From an uncultured Eggerthellaceae bacterium (GTDB lineage Bacteria; Actinomycetota; Coriobacteriia; Coriobacteriales; Eggerthellaceae), in the NCBI GenBank assembly GCA_910588905.1, contig CAJURZ010000020.1:1-44798 (forward strand): a stretch of DNA of 44,798 nucleotides, given 5' to 3'. The position numbers and the translations under genes were made by a program. A model generated the notes under the pieces. It was not told the origin of the DNA, ran no database searches, and saw nothing but the letters and a program-made list of their open reading frames with translations. Each line of letters begins with the position of its first letter. Position 1 is the first letter of the stretch. Shown here one piece after another: positions 1 through 8,211 of the stretch.

Positions 1-2
1 GC

Positions 3-74
3 TACCCGGCAATTGCCGCAATGAACATGCTGCGCATGATCTTCGCGCAACGCATCCTTCACCGGTACGTTTGA
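3..74 (+). CDS. possible 3' end of an unidentified gene (partial)
   Basis: The first 72 in-frame bases are open from the window edge to a TGA at 72-74 and would encode the last 23 residues of a protein ending in MIFAQRILHRYV. The peptide is too short to assign to a family. Another frame is also open to about base 80, so this is only the more protein-like of two choices. It would end about 75 bases before the promoter of the next gene. Confidence 0.3.
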   Translation, partial: YPAIAAMNMLRMIFAQRILHRYV

Positions 75-149
75 GGGGGTGATCCTCACATCGATCCGAA
101 TATCGCAGATGACATCCTGCATCATACCGATGACATCACTGCCATTCTT

Positions 150-178
150 TTGATACCTGGCCTCTGTTGCGGTATAAC
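150..178 (+). promoter_or_regulatory. sigma-70-type promoter of the MFS-CBS gene
   Basis: TTGATA at 150-155 and TATAAC at 173-178 are separated by 17 bases, a near-consensus housekeeping promoter. Transcription would start near 185. A GTATGCATAC palindrome (180-189) lies at the predicted start site and could be an operator. The promoter overlaps the upstream in-frame TTG at 150, which argues that translation begins at the ATG at 210 instead. Confidence 0.65.
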
Positions 179-209
179 GGTATGCATACGCAACGAATTC
201 GGAGGATCC

Positions 210-2162
210 ATGGGTCTCACACGCAGGCAATGGATGGCCATCGCGGTCATCATGGTGGGTACGTTCGTCACTGTTCTCAATCAGACGCTGGTGGCGCCGG
301 CGCTGCCCTCTATCATGAAGGACACCTCCGTGGATGCGGCCACGGCTCAATGGCTCACCACGGGCTTCACGCTGGTGAACGCTATCATGATCCCCATCAC
401 GGCCTACCTCCAGGACCGCTTCACCACCAAACGCCTCTTCCTCTTCTCTATGCTGGTTTTCCTTGTGGGGGCTCTGCTCTGCGGGTTGGCGGCGAACTTT
501 CCGCTGCTGCTTGCGGGGCGCATCGTGCAGGCCATCGGTGCAGGCATCCTGATGCCCATGTCCATGACGGTGCTCTTGGTCACCTTCCCGGTGGAGAAGC
601 GCGGCGCCGCCATGGGCATCTTCGGTTTGGTCGTGGCTTTCGCTCCGGCCATCGGCCCTACGGTGGGCGGCATCGTGGTGGACACGGCAGACTGGCACAT
701 CATGTTCCTGGGAATCGCTGTGCTCTCAGCCATCACGTTGGTGCTGGCGGCCATCTTGATGGAGAACAAGGAGGTGGTGGGCGGCAAGGGTGATGCTGCC
801 TTCGACGCTCTTTCCGTGGCCCTTTCCACCTTGGGTTTTGGCGGGATGCTCTACGGTTTCTCTGCCTTGGGCTCTACCGGGCTCACTCTGTTCACGGGTG
901 CGGCTACTGTGGTGGGTTGCGTTTGCGTGGTGTGGTTCTTCATCCGCCAAACGCATTTGGAAACGCCCATGTTGCGGGTGAAGGTGCTCTATAACCGCAA
1001 GTTCCTGATCTCAACCATCATTGGCATGCTCGTGCAGGGCTCCCTCCTTTCTGCTGCCATCCTCATGCCCATCTACGTGCAAACGCTCCTGGGCTTTCCG
1101 GCTACGGTTTCGGGGTTGGTGCTCATGCCGGGTGCCATTGTGATGGGCGTCATGAATCCCATTGCCGGTAAGCTCTTCGACAAACACGGCCCGCGCATGC
1201 TGGGGCTCGTGGGCATGGGTCTGCTTCTGGCGACTACCGTGGGCTTCGGCGTGCTGACCTTGACATCTCCTCTGTGGTACATCGTGGTGCTCTACGTACT
1301 GCGCATGTTCTCCATGGCCATCGTGAATATGCCCATCACCACCTGGGGCATGAACGCCCTTGATACCAAGCTGATGAATCATGGGACCAGCGTCAACAAC
1401 ACGCTACGCCAGGTGGCTGGCTCATTGGGCACGGCTATCGTGGTGTCGGTCTCAACAGGTGTGCAGAACGCGGCTTCGGGTAGCATGGGCCTTTCTGATG
1501 CCACCATGTTGGGCATCGATGTGGCGTTCATGGTTTGCGCGGCCATGATAGCGGCAGGGCTGGTGCTCACGGTCATCTTCGTGAAGGATAGGCCGGGCAC
1601 CACGGAAGCTGTGGGTCAGGAGCAGCCAGAAGGCAGGACCAAGGGAGCGGCAAAGGTATCTGCTCAGGCGGATTCTGGCAGCGCTCAGACGAACAAAGAG
1701 CTGCTGCGTCGCATCATGAAAACGGATGTGTATACGCTGTTGCCCGATGCCACCGTGAAAGATGCCATGGAGCTCTTCATCAGCAAGCATATCAGCGCGT
1801 GTCCTATCGTAGATGCGAAGGGTGAGCCTGTGGGATTCATCTCTGACGGGGATATCTTGAAGCAGCTCTCTCGCCAGAGCGAGTCTTACATGGATCCCAT
1901 CGTGTTGATGATGATGTCAGCGAATGACACCGCTACCTACGACGAGAAGCTGGAGCACCTCATGGGGCTGCCGGTGAGCGCGGTGGGGGCGAAGGGGACC
2001 ATTGGCGTGAACATCCACGCTGATCTAGAGGAAGTGTGCCGTGTGCTGTCAAGGAACCACCTGAAGAAGGTGCCCGTGATAGAAAAGGGGCGCATCGTAG
2101 GTATCATCAACCGAAGCGACATCACGGAGTACAGCATGGAAACGTATTTGGATACGCACTAG
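210..2162 (+). CDS. DHA2-type MFS drug exporter fused to two CBS domains
   Basis: This 650-residue protein has an N-terminal EmrB/QacA-like (DHA2) major facilitator of about 14 membrane segments (roughly residues 5-470), starting GLTRRQWMAIAVIMVGTFVT and containing LNQTLVAPALPSI. After a hydrophilic linker come two CBS modules (about 500-645), the first with the typical ISACPIVDAKGEPVGFIS segment and the second with KKVPVIEKGRIVGIINRSDI. DHA2 proteins are proton-driven exporters of drugs, lipids or other amphiphiles. CBS pairs usually bind adenine nucleotides and gate an attached domain, so the export activity may be nucleotide-controlled (inference). The ATG at 210 is chosen because GGAGG lies at 201-205 and a good promoter lies at 150-178, over the upstream alternative start. 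coaD follows after 21 bases, so the two may be co-transcribed. The fusion is unusual for this transporter family. Confidence 0.88.
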   Translation: MGLTRRQWMAIAVIMVGTFVTVLNQTLVAPALPSIMKDTSVDAATAQWLTTGFTLVNAIMIPITAYLQDRFTTKRLFLFSMLVFLVGALLCGLAANFPLLLAGRIVQAIGAGILMPMSMTVLLVTFPVEKRGAAMGIFGLVVAFAPAIGPTVGGIVVDTADWHIMFLGIAVLSAITLVLAAILMENKEVVGGKGDAAFDALSVALSTLGFGGMLYGFSALGSTGLTLFTGAATVVGCVCVVWFFIRQTHLETPMLRVKVLYNRKFLISTIIGMLVQGSLLSAAILMPIYVQTLLGFPATVSGLVLMPGAIVMGVMNPIAGKLFDKHGPRMLGLVGMGLLLATTVGFGVLTLTSPLWYIVVLYVLRMFSMAIVNMPITTWGMNALDTKLMNHGTSVNNTLRQVAGSLGTAIVVSVSTGVQNAASGSMGLSDATMLGIDVAFMVCAAMIAAGLVLTVIFVKDRPGTTEAVGQEQPEGRTKGAAKVSAQADSGSAQTNKELLRRIMKTDVYTLLPDATVKDAMELFISKHISACPIVDAKGEPVGFISDGDILKQLSRQSESYMDPIVLMMMSANDTATYDEKLEHLMGLPVSAVGAKGTIGVNIHADLEEVCRVLSRNHLKKVPVIEKGRIVGIINRSDITEYSMETYLDTH

Positions 2163-2183
2163 AGCTTCAAGAAAGGAGCGCCC

Positions 2184-2669
2184 ATGACGCGCCGCGCCAT
2201 TACCCCTGGCACCTTCGACCCTATCACCAACGGTCACTTGGATGTCATAGCTCGAGCCGCTTCCATGATGGATGAGCTCATCGTGGCGGTGGCCCAATCG
2301 GCGGGTAAGCATCCCTTGTTCACCTTGGAGGAGCGCACGCAACTCGTTCGCCAGGCTACCGCGCACCTGCCGAATGTCACGGTGGAGCCCTTCGATTGTC
2401 TTTTGGTGGACTTTGCCCAACAAAAGGGCGCTCATGTGATCGTCAAAGGCTTGCGGGCTATCACTGATTTCGAATACGAATTCCAGATGAACGCTCTCAA
2501 TCACCAACTGGATTACGACCTAGAAACCACCTTCATCATGAGCCCGCCGGAATATATGTATCTGTCATCCTCGATCGTGCGCGAGTTGGCCAGCCTCCAT
2601 AGCAGCGTGGCTCAGTTCGTGCCATCTTGTGTGGCGCAGGCGTTGGAAGAGAAGTTCGCCAAGGCATAG
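2184..2669 (+). CDS. coaD: phosphopantetheine adenylyltransferase
   Basis: CoaD catalyses the penultimate step of coenzyme A synthesis, joining ATP and 4'-phosphopantetheine to give dephospho-CoA and pyrophosphate in the cytosol. The 161-residue length is normal. The nucleotidyltransferase signature is intact: PGTFDPITNGHLDV near the N-terminus (TxGH-type motif, His18), the KGLRAITDFEYEFQMN segment, and the late LSSSIVRELA motif. The ATG at 2184 has AAAGGAG seven bases upstream. In many bacteria coaD follows rsmD. Here an MFS-CBS exporter gene precedes it instead and a DJ-1-like gene follows. Confidence 0.96.
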   Translation: MTRRAITPGTFDPITNGHLDVIARAASMMDELIVAVAQSAGKHPLFTLEERTQLVRQATAHLPNVTVEPFDCLLVDFAQQKGAHVIVKGLRAITDFEYEFQMNALNHQLDYDLETTFIMSPPEYMYLSSSIVRELASLHSSVAQFVPSCVAQALEEKFAKA

Positions 2670-2708
2670 GAGCGTTTCGGGCTCCTGGTAGAGAGAAAGG
2701 GATCCCCT

Positions 2709-3275
2709 ATGGATAAGCCGAGGATAGCCGTGATGCTGGCTGATGGGACCGAACCGCTGGAGGCTATTGCGCCTATTGATGCGTGGCGGCGCGGGGGCGT
2801 TGATGTGGTCACGGTGTCCATCATGGATGGCCGTGATGTGCGGCTAGCCCAGGATATCCTAATGACAGCCGATTTCGGGCTGACGGATATTGACCTCAAT
2901 GGGTTCGACGGCATCCTGGTGCCGGGCGGATCGGCGGGGGTCGAGGCCATGGCGAAATGCCTTCCCCTGGCAGATGCGCTCAAGGCGTTCATGGATGCGG
3001 GTAAGTTCGTATTCTCTATCTGCGCGGGCCCCATGGTGCTGAATGGGCTGGGGTTGCTCGAAGGCAAGCGCGTGACCTGCTATCCCGGCTGCGAAGAAGG
3101 GTTCCCTGCGGGGTCGTACGTGGGGTATTCCGGTGTGGTGCATGATGGCAACCTGGTTACGGCTTCTGGGCCCGGGTTCGCGTTGGATTTCGCCTTGGTC
3201 TGCCTTTCGGTGATGACCACCCCCGCCGATGCGGACGAAGTTGCCGCCGATATGCTCTCCACCGTGAAGCAATGA
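2709..3275 (+). CDS. DJ-1/PfpI family protein
   Basis: This 188-residue protein has the DJ-1/ThiJ/PfpI fold. The N-terminal strand and acidic residue (DGTEPLEA, Glu15) and the nucleophile elbow FSICAGPM with Cys105 match the reactive Glu/Cys pair of the DJ-1/YajL branch. VPGGSAG marks the glycine-rich loop near residue 72. Members of this family act as protein or metabolite repair enzymes, glyoxalases or redox-sensitive chaperones, and sequence alone does not decide which. Its start has GAGAAAGGG upstream, 39 bases after coaD, so it is probably in the same transcript. A convergent hairpin (3316-3346) separates it from the next gene on the opposite strand. Confidence 0.87.
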   Translation: MDKPRIAVMLADGTEPLEAIAPIDAWRRGGVDVVTVSIMDGRDVRLAQDILMTADFGLTDIDLNGFDGILVPGGSAGVEAMAKCLPLADALKAFMDAGKFVFSICAGPMVLNGLGLLEGKRVTCYPGCEEGFPAGSYVGYSGVVHDGNLVTASGPGFALDFALVCLSVMTTPADADEVAADMLSTVKQ

Positions 3276-3315
3276 CCCGTGGGGAGTGGGCGAGGAAGGC
3301 GCATGCCCACCTACG

Positions 3316-3346
3316 AATAACGCGGGGGATGGTTCTCTGCGTTATT
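3316..3346. terminator. hairpin between convergent genes
   Basis: AATAACGC (3316-3323) and GCGTTATT (3339-3346) form an 8-bp stem with a 15-base loop. The right arm includes the stop codon of the minus-strand PRC gene. It may act as a bidirectional terminator, although no clear T-run follows on either strand. Confidence 0.4.
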
Positions 3347-4148
3347 GCATGCCCTTCTTGAATTCGTCCTTGAAGTTCTTGAACATGCCCTTGGTGCGGC
3401 CTATCTGCTTGCCGGTAGCATAGACGCCCTTCTCCACGGCGTCCACAGCTGCCTTCGTTGCTTCCTGAGAGGCTTGTTGCACCTTAGGCTTCATCCGTTT
3501 GTAGGTGCGGGTCACCTTGTCTTTGGCTACGGCTGTGGCGGTGCCGGCTTTTTCTGCAGCACCACCCACTACCTGGGCATCCTTCGCCGTATCCTTGACC
3601 AGGAGCGCCCCCAAGGCTCGTTCGTCGTCATCATCAGCCATGTATAGCTGTGTGCCGATACCGCGCTTGAAGCCGCAGATATCCTCCGGGGGAAGCGTGC
3701 GTTGTCCCAAGAGTGCGTTCGCCGTGGTTCCTTGGCTGATCTCCAGGGCCAGCACGCGGCCGTTCTGATCATCGAAGGTGACCGAATCCACGACGCCCAG
3801 CTGCGTACCGTCTTGGGTGATGACGGGAAGGCCCACCCAGATGACGCATTCGTCCAGGTTGATGCTCAGTTCCTTGCAAGCGCTGCGATCCTTGGAACCG
3901 GCGGTGTTGTTCAGGACGATATCCCCGTCTTGGATGTGCCAGCCGTTGAAGGCCACGAACAGGTCTTTGCGGTGGAACATGAGGGCGATATCAGGCCGCT
4001 TGACGAGGAACCCTACCAGGCGCGGCTCATTCGGGTGGAACACGAACGCATGGATGCGACCCACTTTCTTAGTGGCCTCGGGGTCATCCTTGCGAGGATG
4101 CTCCGTCCATACCTTGCGTGTGGCGAGGTCTTTCGTTCTGATCTCCAT
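3342..4148 (-). CDS. PRC-barrel domain protein
   Basis: This 268-residue protein contains two PRC-barrel-like modules. The first is about residues 20-95 (KKVGRIHAFVFHP, then VGFLVKRPDI). The second is about 100-165 (VGLPVITQDGTQLGVVDSV, then GRVLALEISQG). A lysine/alanine-rich helical tail (about 185-268) may bind nucleic acid or membrane surfaces. PRC barrels occur in RimM, photosynthetic reaction centres and many small proteins of unknown role, so no function is assigned. The start is the internal Met (MEIRTKDLAT). Upstream Met codons would add about 40 low-complexity residues, and the only good -10 box (4156-4161) sits directly before this ATG. The mRNA is therefore probably leaderless. 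It is divergent from the CNNM gene. Confidence 0.8.
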   Translation of the reverse strand: MEIRTKDLATRKVWTEHPRKDDPEATKKVGRIHAFVFHPNEPRLVGFLVKRPDIALMFHRKDLFVAFNGWHIQDGDIVLNNTAGSKDRSACKELSINLDECVIWVGLPVITQDGTQLGVVDSVTFDDQNGRVLALEISQGTTANALLGQRTLPPEDICGFKRGIGTQLYMADDDDERALGALLVKDTAKDAQVVGGAAEKAGTATAVAKDKVTRTYKRMKPKVQQASQEATKAAVDAVEKGVYATGKQIGRTKGMFKNFKDEFKKGMQ

Positions 4149-4155
4149 GGGCGTG

Positions 4156-4161
4156 ATTATA
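4156..4161 (-). promoter_or_regulatory. -10 box of a probably leaderless gene
   Basis: A perfect TATAAT (minus strand) ends seven bases before the ATG at 4148, so the predicted transcription start coincides with the A of the start codon. No convincing Shine-Dalgarno fits in that gap. Leaderless transcripts are common in actinobacteria. The -35 element is weak. Confidence 0.5.
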
Positions 4162-4361
4162 CCGAGGATGGCGAAAAGGAGCACCGGAAAGAGATGCCGG
4201 AAGGGGATAGTGAAACGGGATGGCGAAGGAGGGATGGCGAAAAGGGCGGGAGCGTTCGTCATCAACAATCGCGCAGCAATCTTCCCACCTTCGCCAGATA
4301 TGCACTAGGATACATCCAGCAAGAAATCTGCTTCTGACGTACTAAAGAGAGAGTGATCCAC

Positions 4362-5681
4362 ATGCCGGAAGGCGCATACATTGGCATCAGCTTGGTGCTG
4401 GTGGTCTTGTTCCTATTGATGAACGCATTCTTCGTGGTGGCGGAATTCGCGCTGGTGCGCGTCCGTAAGTCCCAGTTGGAGATAGCTGCGGCGAAGGGGA
4501 CGAAGGGTTCGAAGAACGCGCTGCTGATAGCGAACAATGTGAACGCGTATCTGTCCGCTTGCCAGTTGGGCATCACTTTAGCGTCTCTGGCTTTGGGTTG
4601 GTTGGGAGAGCCGGCGTTCTCTGAGCTCATCCGGCCTGTGTTCGAACTGTTCCATGCGCCAGAGCCGGTCATCGCCGTGTGTGCGGTGGCCTTGGGCTAC
4701 TTCATCATGACCACCCTCCACGTGGTGGTGGGTGAGTTGATCCCGAAATCCCTCGCCATCTTCTCCACTGAGAAGTACGCGTTGCACACGGCTACGCCGT
4801 TGCTCATCTTCTATAAGGTCACCTACCCCATCATGTGGCTGTTCAATTCCATCACGAATGCAGTGGTGCGTCTGCTGGGTCATGACCCCGCGAACGAGCA
4901 CGAGGTATATACCGGGGACGAGATCAAGATCCTGGTGGACGAATCCACGGAGAGCGGGCTCATCAACCCTGAGCAGAACGAGTTCGTTGATAACGTGCTC
5001 GATCTGGGGGACAAGGACGCTGAATCCATCATGACCCCACGGACAGATGTCATCTTCCTGGATGTGGAAGACCCGCTGGAAGAGAACATGGAGACCATAA
5101 AACAGCACAAGTACACTCGCTACCCTGTTTGCAGGGGAAGCCGCGACCACGTTATCGGGTTCGTGCACATCAAGGATCTTTACGGCTTGCCGGTGGATAC
5201 GCCCATGAGCCAATGGAAGATCCGCGAATTGCCACCCATCCCTGAAACGGTGCCTATTGCACGGCTGATAGACCTGCTGCAAGAGGAGCGCACTGAGATC
5301 TGCCTGGTGGTGGATGAGCATGGCGGCACGGCGGGCATCGTTACGCTGGCAGACATCATGGAGCAGATCGTAGGGCGCATAGATGACGAGTATCGCCATG
5401 ATGCCGATGATGAGATCGTGAAGCTGGAAGACGGTACGCTGGTGATAGATGGCAGCATGTCCATTGACGAAGTGGAGGAGCTCATCGGCTTCGCGCCTCC
5501 GGGGATGGATGATGTGGAAACGGCCGCCGGGCTGATCCTCATGCTGCTGGATCGTATCCCGGATGAGGGCGATGGGGTCACCATCGAAGATAGCGAAGGC
5601 ATCAAGCACGAGAAGGCCACGTTCACGGTGGTTTCCATGGATCGCCTGCGGGTGGATAAGATAGCGGTGGAATTGTCGTAA
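4362..5681 (+). CDS. CNNM/CorC (HlyC) family membrane protein with CBS pair
   Basis: This 439-residue protein belongs to the CNNM/CorC family, linked to magnesium or cobalt efflux and formerly called hemolysin-like. The order is an N-terminal DUF21 domain (about 1-180) with several membrane helices (for example LVVLFLLMNAFFVVAEFALV) and the HVVVGELIPKSLAI segment, then a CBS pair (about 200-330, beginning IMTPRTDVIFLDVED and ending VVDEHGGTAGIVTLADIMEQI), then a CorC/HlyC transporter-associated domain (about 350-430). All parts are present at usual length. The ATG at 4362 is preceded by AAGAGAGAG. A GTG nine bases upstream is possible but sits on that ribosome site. It is single-gene and ends in a strong terminator at 5713-5739. 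Confidence 0.92.
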   Translation: MPEGAYIGISLVLVVLFLLMNAFFVVAEFALVRVRKSQLEIAAAKGTKGSKNALLIANNVNAYLSACQLGITLASLALGWLGEPAFSELIRPVFELFHAPEPVIAVCAVALGYFIMTTLHVVVGELIPKSLAIFSTEKYALHTATPLLIFYKVTYPIMWLFNSITNAVVRLLGHDPANEHEVYTGDEIKILVDESTESGLINPEQNEFVDNVLDLGDKDAESIMTPRTDVIFLDVEDPLEENMETIKQHKYTRYPVCRGSRDHVIGFVHIKDLYGLPVDTPMSQWKIRELPPIPETVPIARLIDLLQEERTEICLVVDEHGGTAGIVTLADIMEQIVGRIDDEYRHDADDEIVKLEDGTLVIDGSMSIDEVEELIGFAPPGMDDVETAAGLILMLLDRIPDEGDGVTIEDSEGIKHEKATFTVVSMDRLRVDKIAVELS

Positions 5682-5712
5682 GGGTCGACCGCTCCCTGTA
5701 TAGCTTCTGTAA

Positions 5713-5739
5713 GGGCCGACTATGGTCGGCCCCTTTTTT
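5713..5739 (+). terminator. rho-independent terminator after the CNNM gene
   Basis: GGGCCGAC (5713-5720) and GTCGGCCC (5725-5732) form a perfect 8-bp GC-rich stem with a four-base loop, followed by C and TTTTTT. This is a textbook intrinsic terminator 32 bases after the stop codon. Confidence 0.93.
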
Positions 5740-5785
5740 GCACCCACGGTGCGACCTGTTCGGTTTGGATCATTCGGGAATGAGA

Positions 5786-5871
5786 TGGTGCCCGGGGTGG
5801 GATTTGAACCCACACACTCTTGCGAGCGGCGGATTTTGAGTCCGCTGCGTCTGCCGTTCCGCCACCCGGGC
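5786..5871 (-). tRNA. tRNA-Leu (anticodon CAA)
   Basis: On the minus strand this folds as a class II tRNA. It has a 7-bp acceptor stem (GCCCGGG/CCCGGGC), an anticodon stem GCGGA/TCCGC enclosing loop CTCAAAA (anticodon CAA, reading UUG), a long variable arm CGCTCGCAAGAGTG, a T stem GTGGG/CCCAC (as read on the plus strand) with TTCAAAT in the loop, discriminator A, and an encoded CCA (5786-5788 on the complement). A TATAAT box lies at 5887-5892 (minus) about 15 bases upstream of the mature 5' end. Confidence 0.95.
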
Positions 5872-6035
5872 ACAGGCACGGATGGGATTATAGCTCACCG
5901 GAGGCCATTCGCCATCGAAGATATCATCGGAAGCGACAATGAAACGTTCGGCGAACGCAATCTCTTTTTCCGTCAGCGCACGCGCCGTTGATTCAGCACC
6001 GTTGCGTTTTCCCGGTGAACGGCAGAAAACTGGTC

Positions 6036-6041
6036 TATAAT
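6036..6041 (+). promoter_or_regulatory. -10 box upstream of the LytTR regulator
   Basis: A perfect TATAAT lies about 104 bases upstream of the GTG start of the response regulator. The -35 region is only weakly consensus, which could mean activator dependence. No other gene lies between. Confidence 0.5.
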
Positions 6042-6144
6042 AGAGCATCTGCGTTGTACCCGGCTCCCCTCTGGAGCCGTGGTGACCAGTGAAGAATGCA
6101 TAGGACACGGGCGCACTGCTGCGCGAAGAGTGGGGGTAAGAGAA

Positions 6145-6858
6145 GTGCTGAAGGCAATCATCGTTGATGACGAAGCACCTGCGCGCTCTGAATTGACATA
6201 CCTTTTGGGTGAAGTGGGCGGCGTTGAAGTGGTGGCGGAAGCCGCGGGCGTTCGCGAAGCTATTGAGAAGCTCAAGGAATATCCGTGCGATGTCATGTTC
6301 CTTGACATCAATATGCCAGAGGCCACGGGCCTGCAGCTGGCTGAGGCGCTCCAGCATCTGAAGTTCCCGCCTGAGGTGGTCTTCGTTACCGCCTATAGCG
6401 AACATGCTTTGGATGCTTTCGCTGTGAACGCCATTGACTATCTGGTCAAGCCGGTGGAAACAGAGCGGCTGGCTCAGGCCATCCAGCGCGTGCGCGAACA
6501 TGTGGCTCTGCATGTGCAGGCCCAGAAGAGCGAGCGCATCCCGGTGGAAAAGGGTGGCAAGAAGATCCTCATAGGGATAGATACCATCCGCTTCGTGAAG
6601 GCTCGGGATGATTACGCCTACCTGCAAACGGATACAGACCGCTACTTCTCCACCGTCAGCCTGGCGCAGCTGGAGAAGCGCCTTGATGGTCACGGATTCT
6701 TCCGCGTGCACAGGGCCTATCTGGTGAACCTCTCCATGATCGAAGAGGTTGAGACTATCAAGGGCGGCACGCTCTCCCTTACGCTGAATAGCGTGGAAGA
6801 GAAGATTCCCGTTTCCCGCAGGAGGGTTTCTGCTCTGAAGAAGGCTCTCGGTATCTGA
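6145..6858 (+). CDS. LytTR-type response regulator
   Basis: This 237-residue two-domain regulator has a receiver domain (about 1-118) with the acidic pocket Asp8/Asp9, phospho-acceptor Asp54 (MFLDINMPEA), Thr82 and Lys102 (DYLVKPVE), followed by a LytTR DNA-binding domain (about 135-237: IRFVKARDDYAYL, then GFFRVHRAYLVNL). Such regulators, phosphorylated by LytS-type kinases, control cell-wall, transport or signalling genes. No kinase is encoded next to it, so it is an orphan in this window. The GTG at 6145 is chosen because the receiver domain begins exactly there (VLKAIIVDDE). An upstream in-frame GTG at 6079 would add 22 unrelated residues. The next gene follows after 55 bases. Confidence 0.93.
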   Translation: MLKAIIVDDEAPARSELTYLLGEVGGVEVVAEAAGVREAIEKLKEYPCDVMFLDINMPEATGLQLAEALQHLKFPPEVVFVTAYSEHALDAFAVNAIDYLVKPVETERLAQAIQRVREHVALHVQAQKSERIPVEKGGKKILIGIDTIRFVKARDDYAYLQTDTDRYFSTVSLAQLEKRLDGHGFFRVHRAYLVNLSMIEEVETIKGGTLSLTLNSVEEKIPVSRRRVSALKKALGI

Positions 6859-6913
6859 TCGTACCCAGGGCGCAGGCCTCTGCGTCTCGGGAGCGCGGGC
6901 TGGAAAGAGGGAT

Positions 6914-7954
6914 ATGGCTCAGAGCGTGGGCAAGGCTGGAAGCAAGCCAAAAGGCGGCCGTTTAGCGCGGGTGCTTGCGGGCGTTGCTATCGGCCTCATG
7001 GTAGCCCTGTTGCTGGCGTTCGCGGGCGTGAACATCTTCGTCAAGGTCACCTACGGTCCATTCTTCGCTCAGGCTGAACGGGAATTCGCCATCCCAGGCA
7101 TCGAAGAGGGCTTCATCCCCCAAGACCTGGACTGCTTGGAGGACGGTACCTGGATCTTCAGCGGGTACATGACCGAAGGTGGTCCTTCCCCTCTTTACTT
7201 CTTAAAGCCTGACGGTTCTACGGGGAGCTTTCAGCCCGTGCGCGTTGACGGCTCTGACTATGGCGGCCACGGCTCTGGGATCACTTCAGACGGGGTTCAT
7301 GTATTCCTGACCGACGACGAGGGGATCCTGGCTTTCGATCTGACGGACGTGCAGGCGGTACAGGATGGAGGGCTGGTTCAGGCAACGGCACGGCGCTCCT
7401 TGGAGTTCGCCCCTGCGTTCTTGAACATCGAAGAGGACATCATGTTCCTGGGGAACTTCTATCACCCCGGAGCCTATGAGACACCAGAGCATCATCGGCT
7501 GGACACGCCGGGCGGAGATTGGAACCCGGCGGTGATGTACGCCTACCCGGCTTCCCCTGAGGCAGAACTGGGTTATGAGGAGCAGGTCGCTTGCGTCTAT
7601 TCCATCCCCGCCCGCATCCAAGGTATGTGTCTGGCGGATGCAAACCATCTGGTGCTCTCCCAGTCCTACGGGCTGAATAGCTCTCATCTGCTGGTCTATG
7701 ACCTGGTGTCCGCAACGCTGGATGAGACGGTGCTGCCCACAGCAGTCTTCTTCGCTGATGGTCGTGAGGTTCCCCTCTATTATCTGGACACCCTGAGCCT
7801 CGTGGAGGATATCCAAGCACCGCCCATGTCCGAGGGTATCGAGTGGCACGATGGACGCGTGTTCATCTCTTGCGAGAGCGCCTCAGACAAATACCTGTTT
7901 GGGAAGATCTACGGAGGCAACGCTGTCTATGGGCTGAGATTGGAAGAGGGCTAG
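6914..7954 (+). CDS. membrane-anchored protein of unknown function (possible beta-propeller)
   Basis: This 346-residue protein has a basic N-terminus and one membrane segment (about residues 18-45: VLAGVAIGLMVALLLAFAGV), so it is probably anchored with the rest outside. The outer part has recurring strand-rich units with GTWIFSGYM, GVHVFLTDDEGILAFDL, NHLVLSQSYG and GRVFISCESASD, resembling blades of a beta-propeller. No catalytic motif is recognised and no family is assigned. AAAGAGGG precedes the ATG at 6914. It lies 55 bases after the LytTR regulator on the same strand and could be its target or operon partner (inference). Confidence 0.75.
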   Translation: MAQSVGKAGSKPKGGRLARVLAGVAIGLMVALLLAFAGVNIFVKVTYGPFFAQAEREFAIPGIEEGFIPQDLDCLEDGTWIFSGYMTEGGPSPLYFLKPDGSTGSFQPVRVDGSDYGGHGSGITSDGVHVFLTDDEGILAFDLTDVQAVQDGGLVQATARRSLEFAPAFLNIEEDIMFLGNFYHPGAYETPEHHRLDTPGGDWNPAVMYAYPASPEAELGYEEQVACVYSIPARIQGMCLADANHLVLSQSYGLNSSHLLVYDLVSATLDETVLPTAVFFADGREVPLYYLDTLSLVEDIQAPPMSEGIEWHDGRVFISCESASDKYLFGKIYGGNAVYGLRLEEG

Positions 7955-8043
7955 CTGTACTAGAAGTGGGATAGCCATATCAATGAAGGCCGGTATGCTG
8001 GCATCATCGTAGAACACAGCAGAAACGCACCAGGAGGCCCTTC

Positions 8044-8211
8044 ATGAAGATCTGTGGCATGACATCTGAGGAATTCACCCGATTCCTTGATGAATCCTTC
8101 GAGTCCATCAAGCGGTCCACCCGGCAACAGGAGGCGCTCCATTACACAAAGGAGCGCATGTTGGCTGACGATCTCGAACGCTCCTTAGAGCGCCTGCGCG
8201 CCGCCGCCTAG
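8044..8211 (+). CDS. small protein, 55 residues, unknown function
   Basis: An ATG at 8044 preceded by a perfect AGGAGG (8032-8037) at good spacing opens a 55-codon frame to TAG at 8209-8211. The peptide (starting MKICGMTSEEFTRFLDESFE) is charged and predicted helical, with many Glu/Arg residues towards the end (LADDLERSLERLRAAA). No family is recognised. The strong ribosome site supports it being real. Its stop codon overlaps, within a CTAG, the stop codon of the convergent lipoprotein gene on the other strand. Confidence 0.65.
   Translation: MKICGMTSEEFTRFLDESFESIKRSTRQQEALHYTKERMLADDLERSLERLRAAA

Noticed and set aside
3342..4268. Longer PRC-barrel protein with a hydrophobic N-terminus
   Set aside because: The upstream Met codons add a 40-residue segment lacking a ribosome site, and the perfect -10 box lies inside that segment, so translation most likely starts at 4148.
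4578..5879. A 433-codon open frame on the minus strand
   Set aside because: It is antisense to the CNNM/CorC gene and runs through the tRNA-Leu gene. The protein has no recognisable domain and is rich in His and Arg, typical of a shadow frame in GC-rich DNA.
5770..6711. A 313-codon open frame on the minus strand
   Set aside because: It covers the tRNA-Leu gene and is antisense to the LytTR response regulator.
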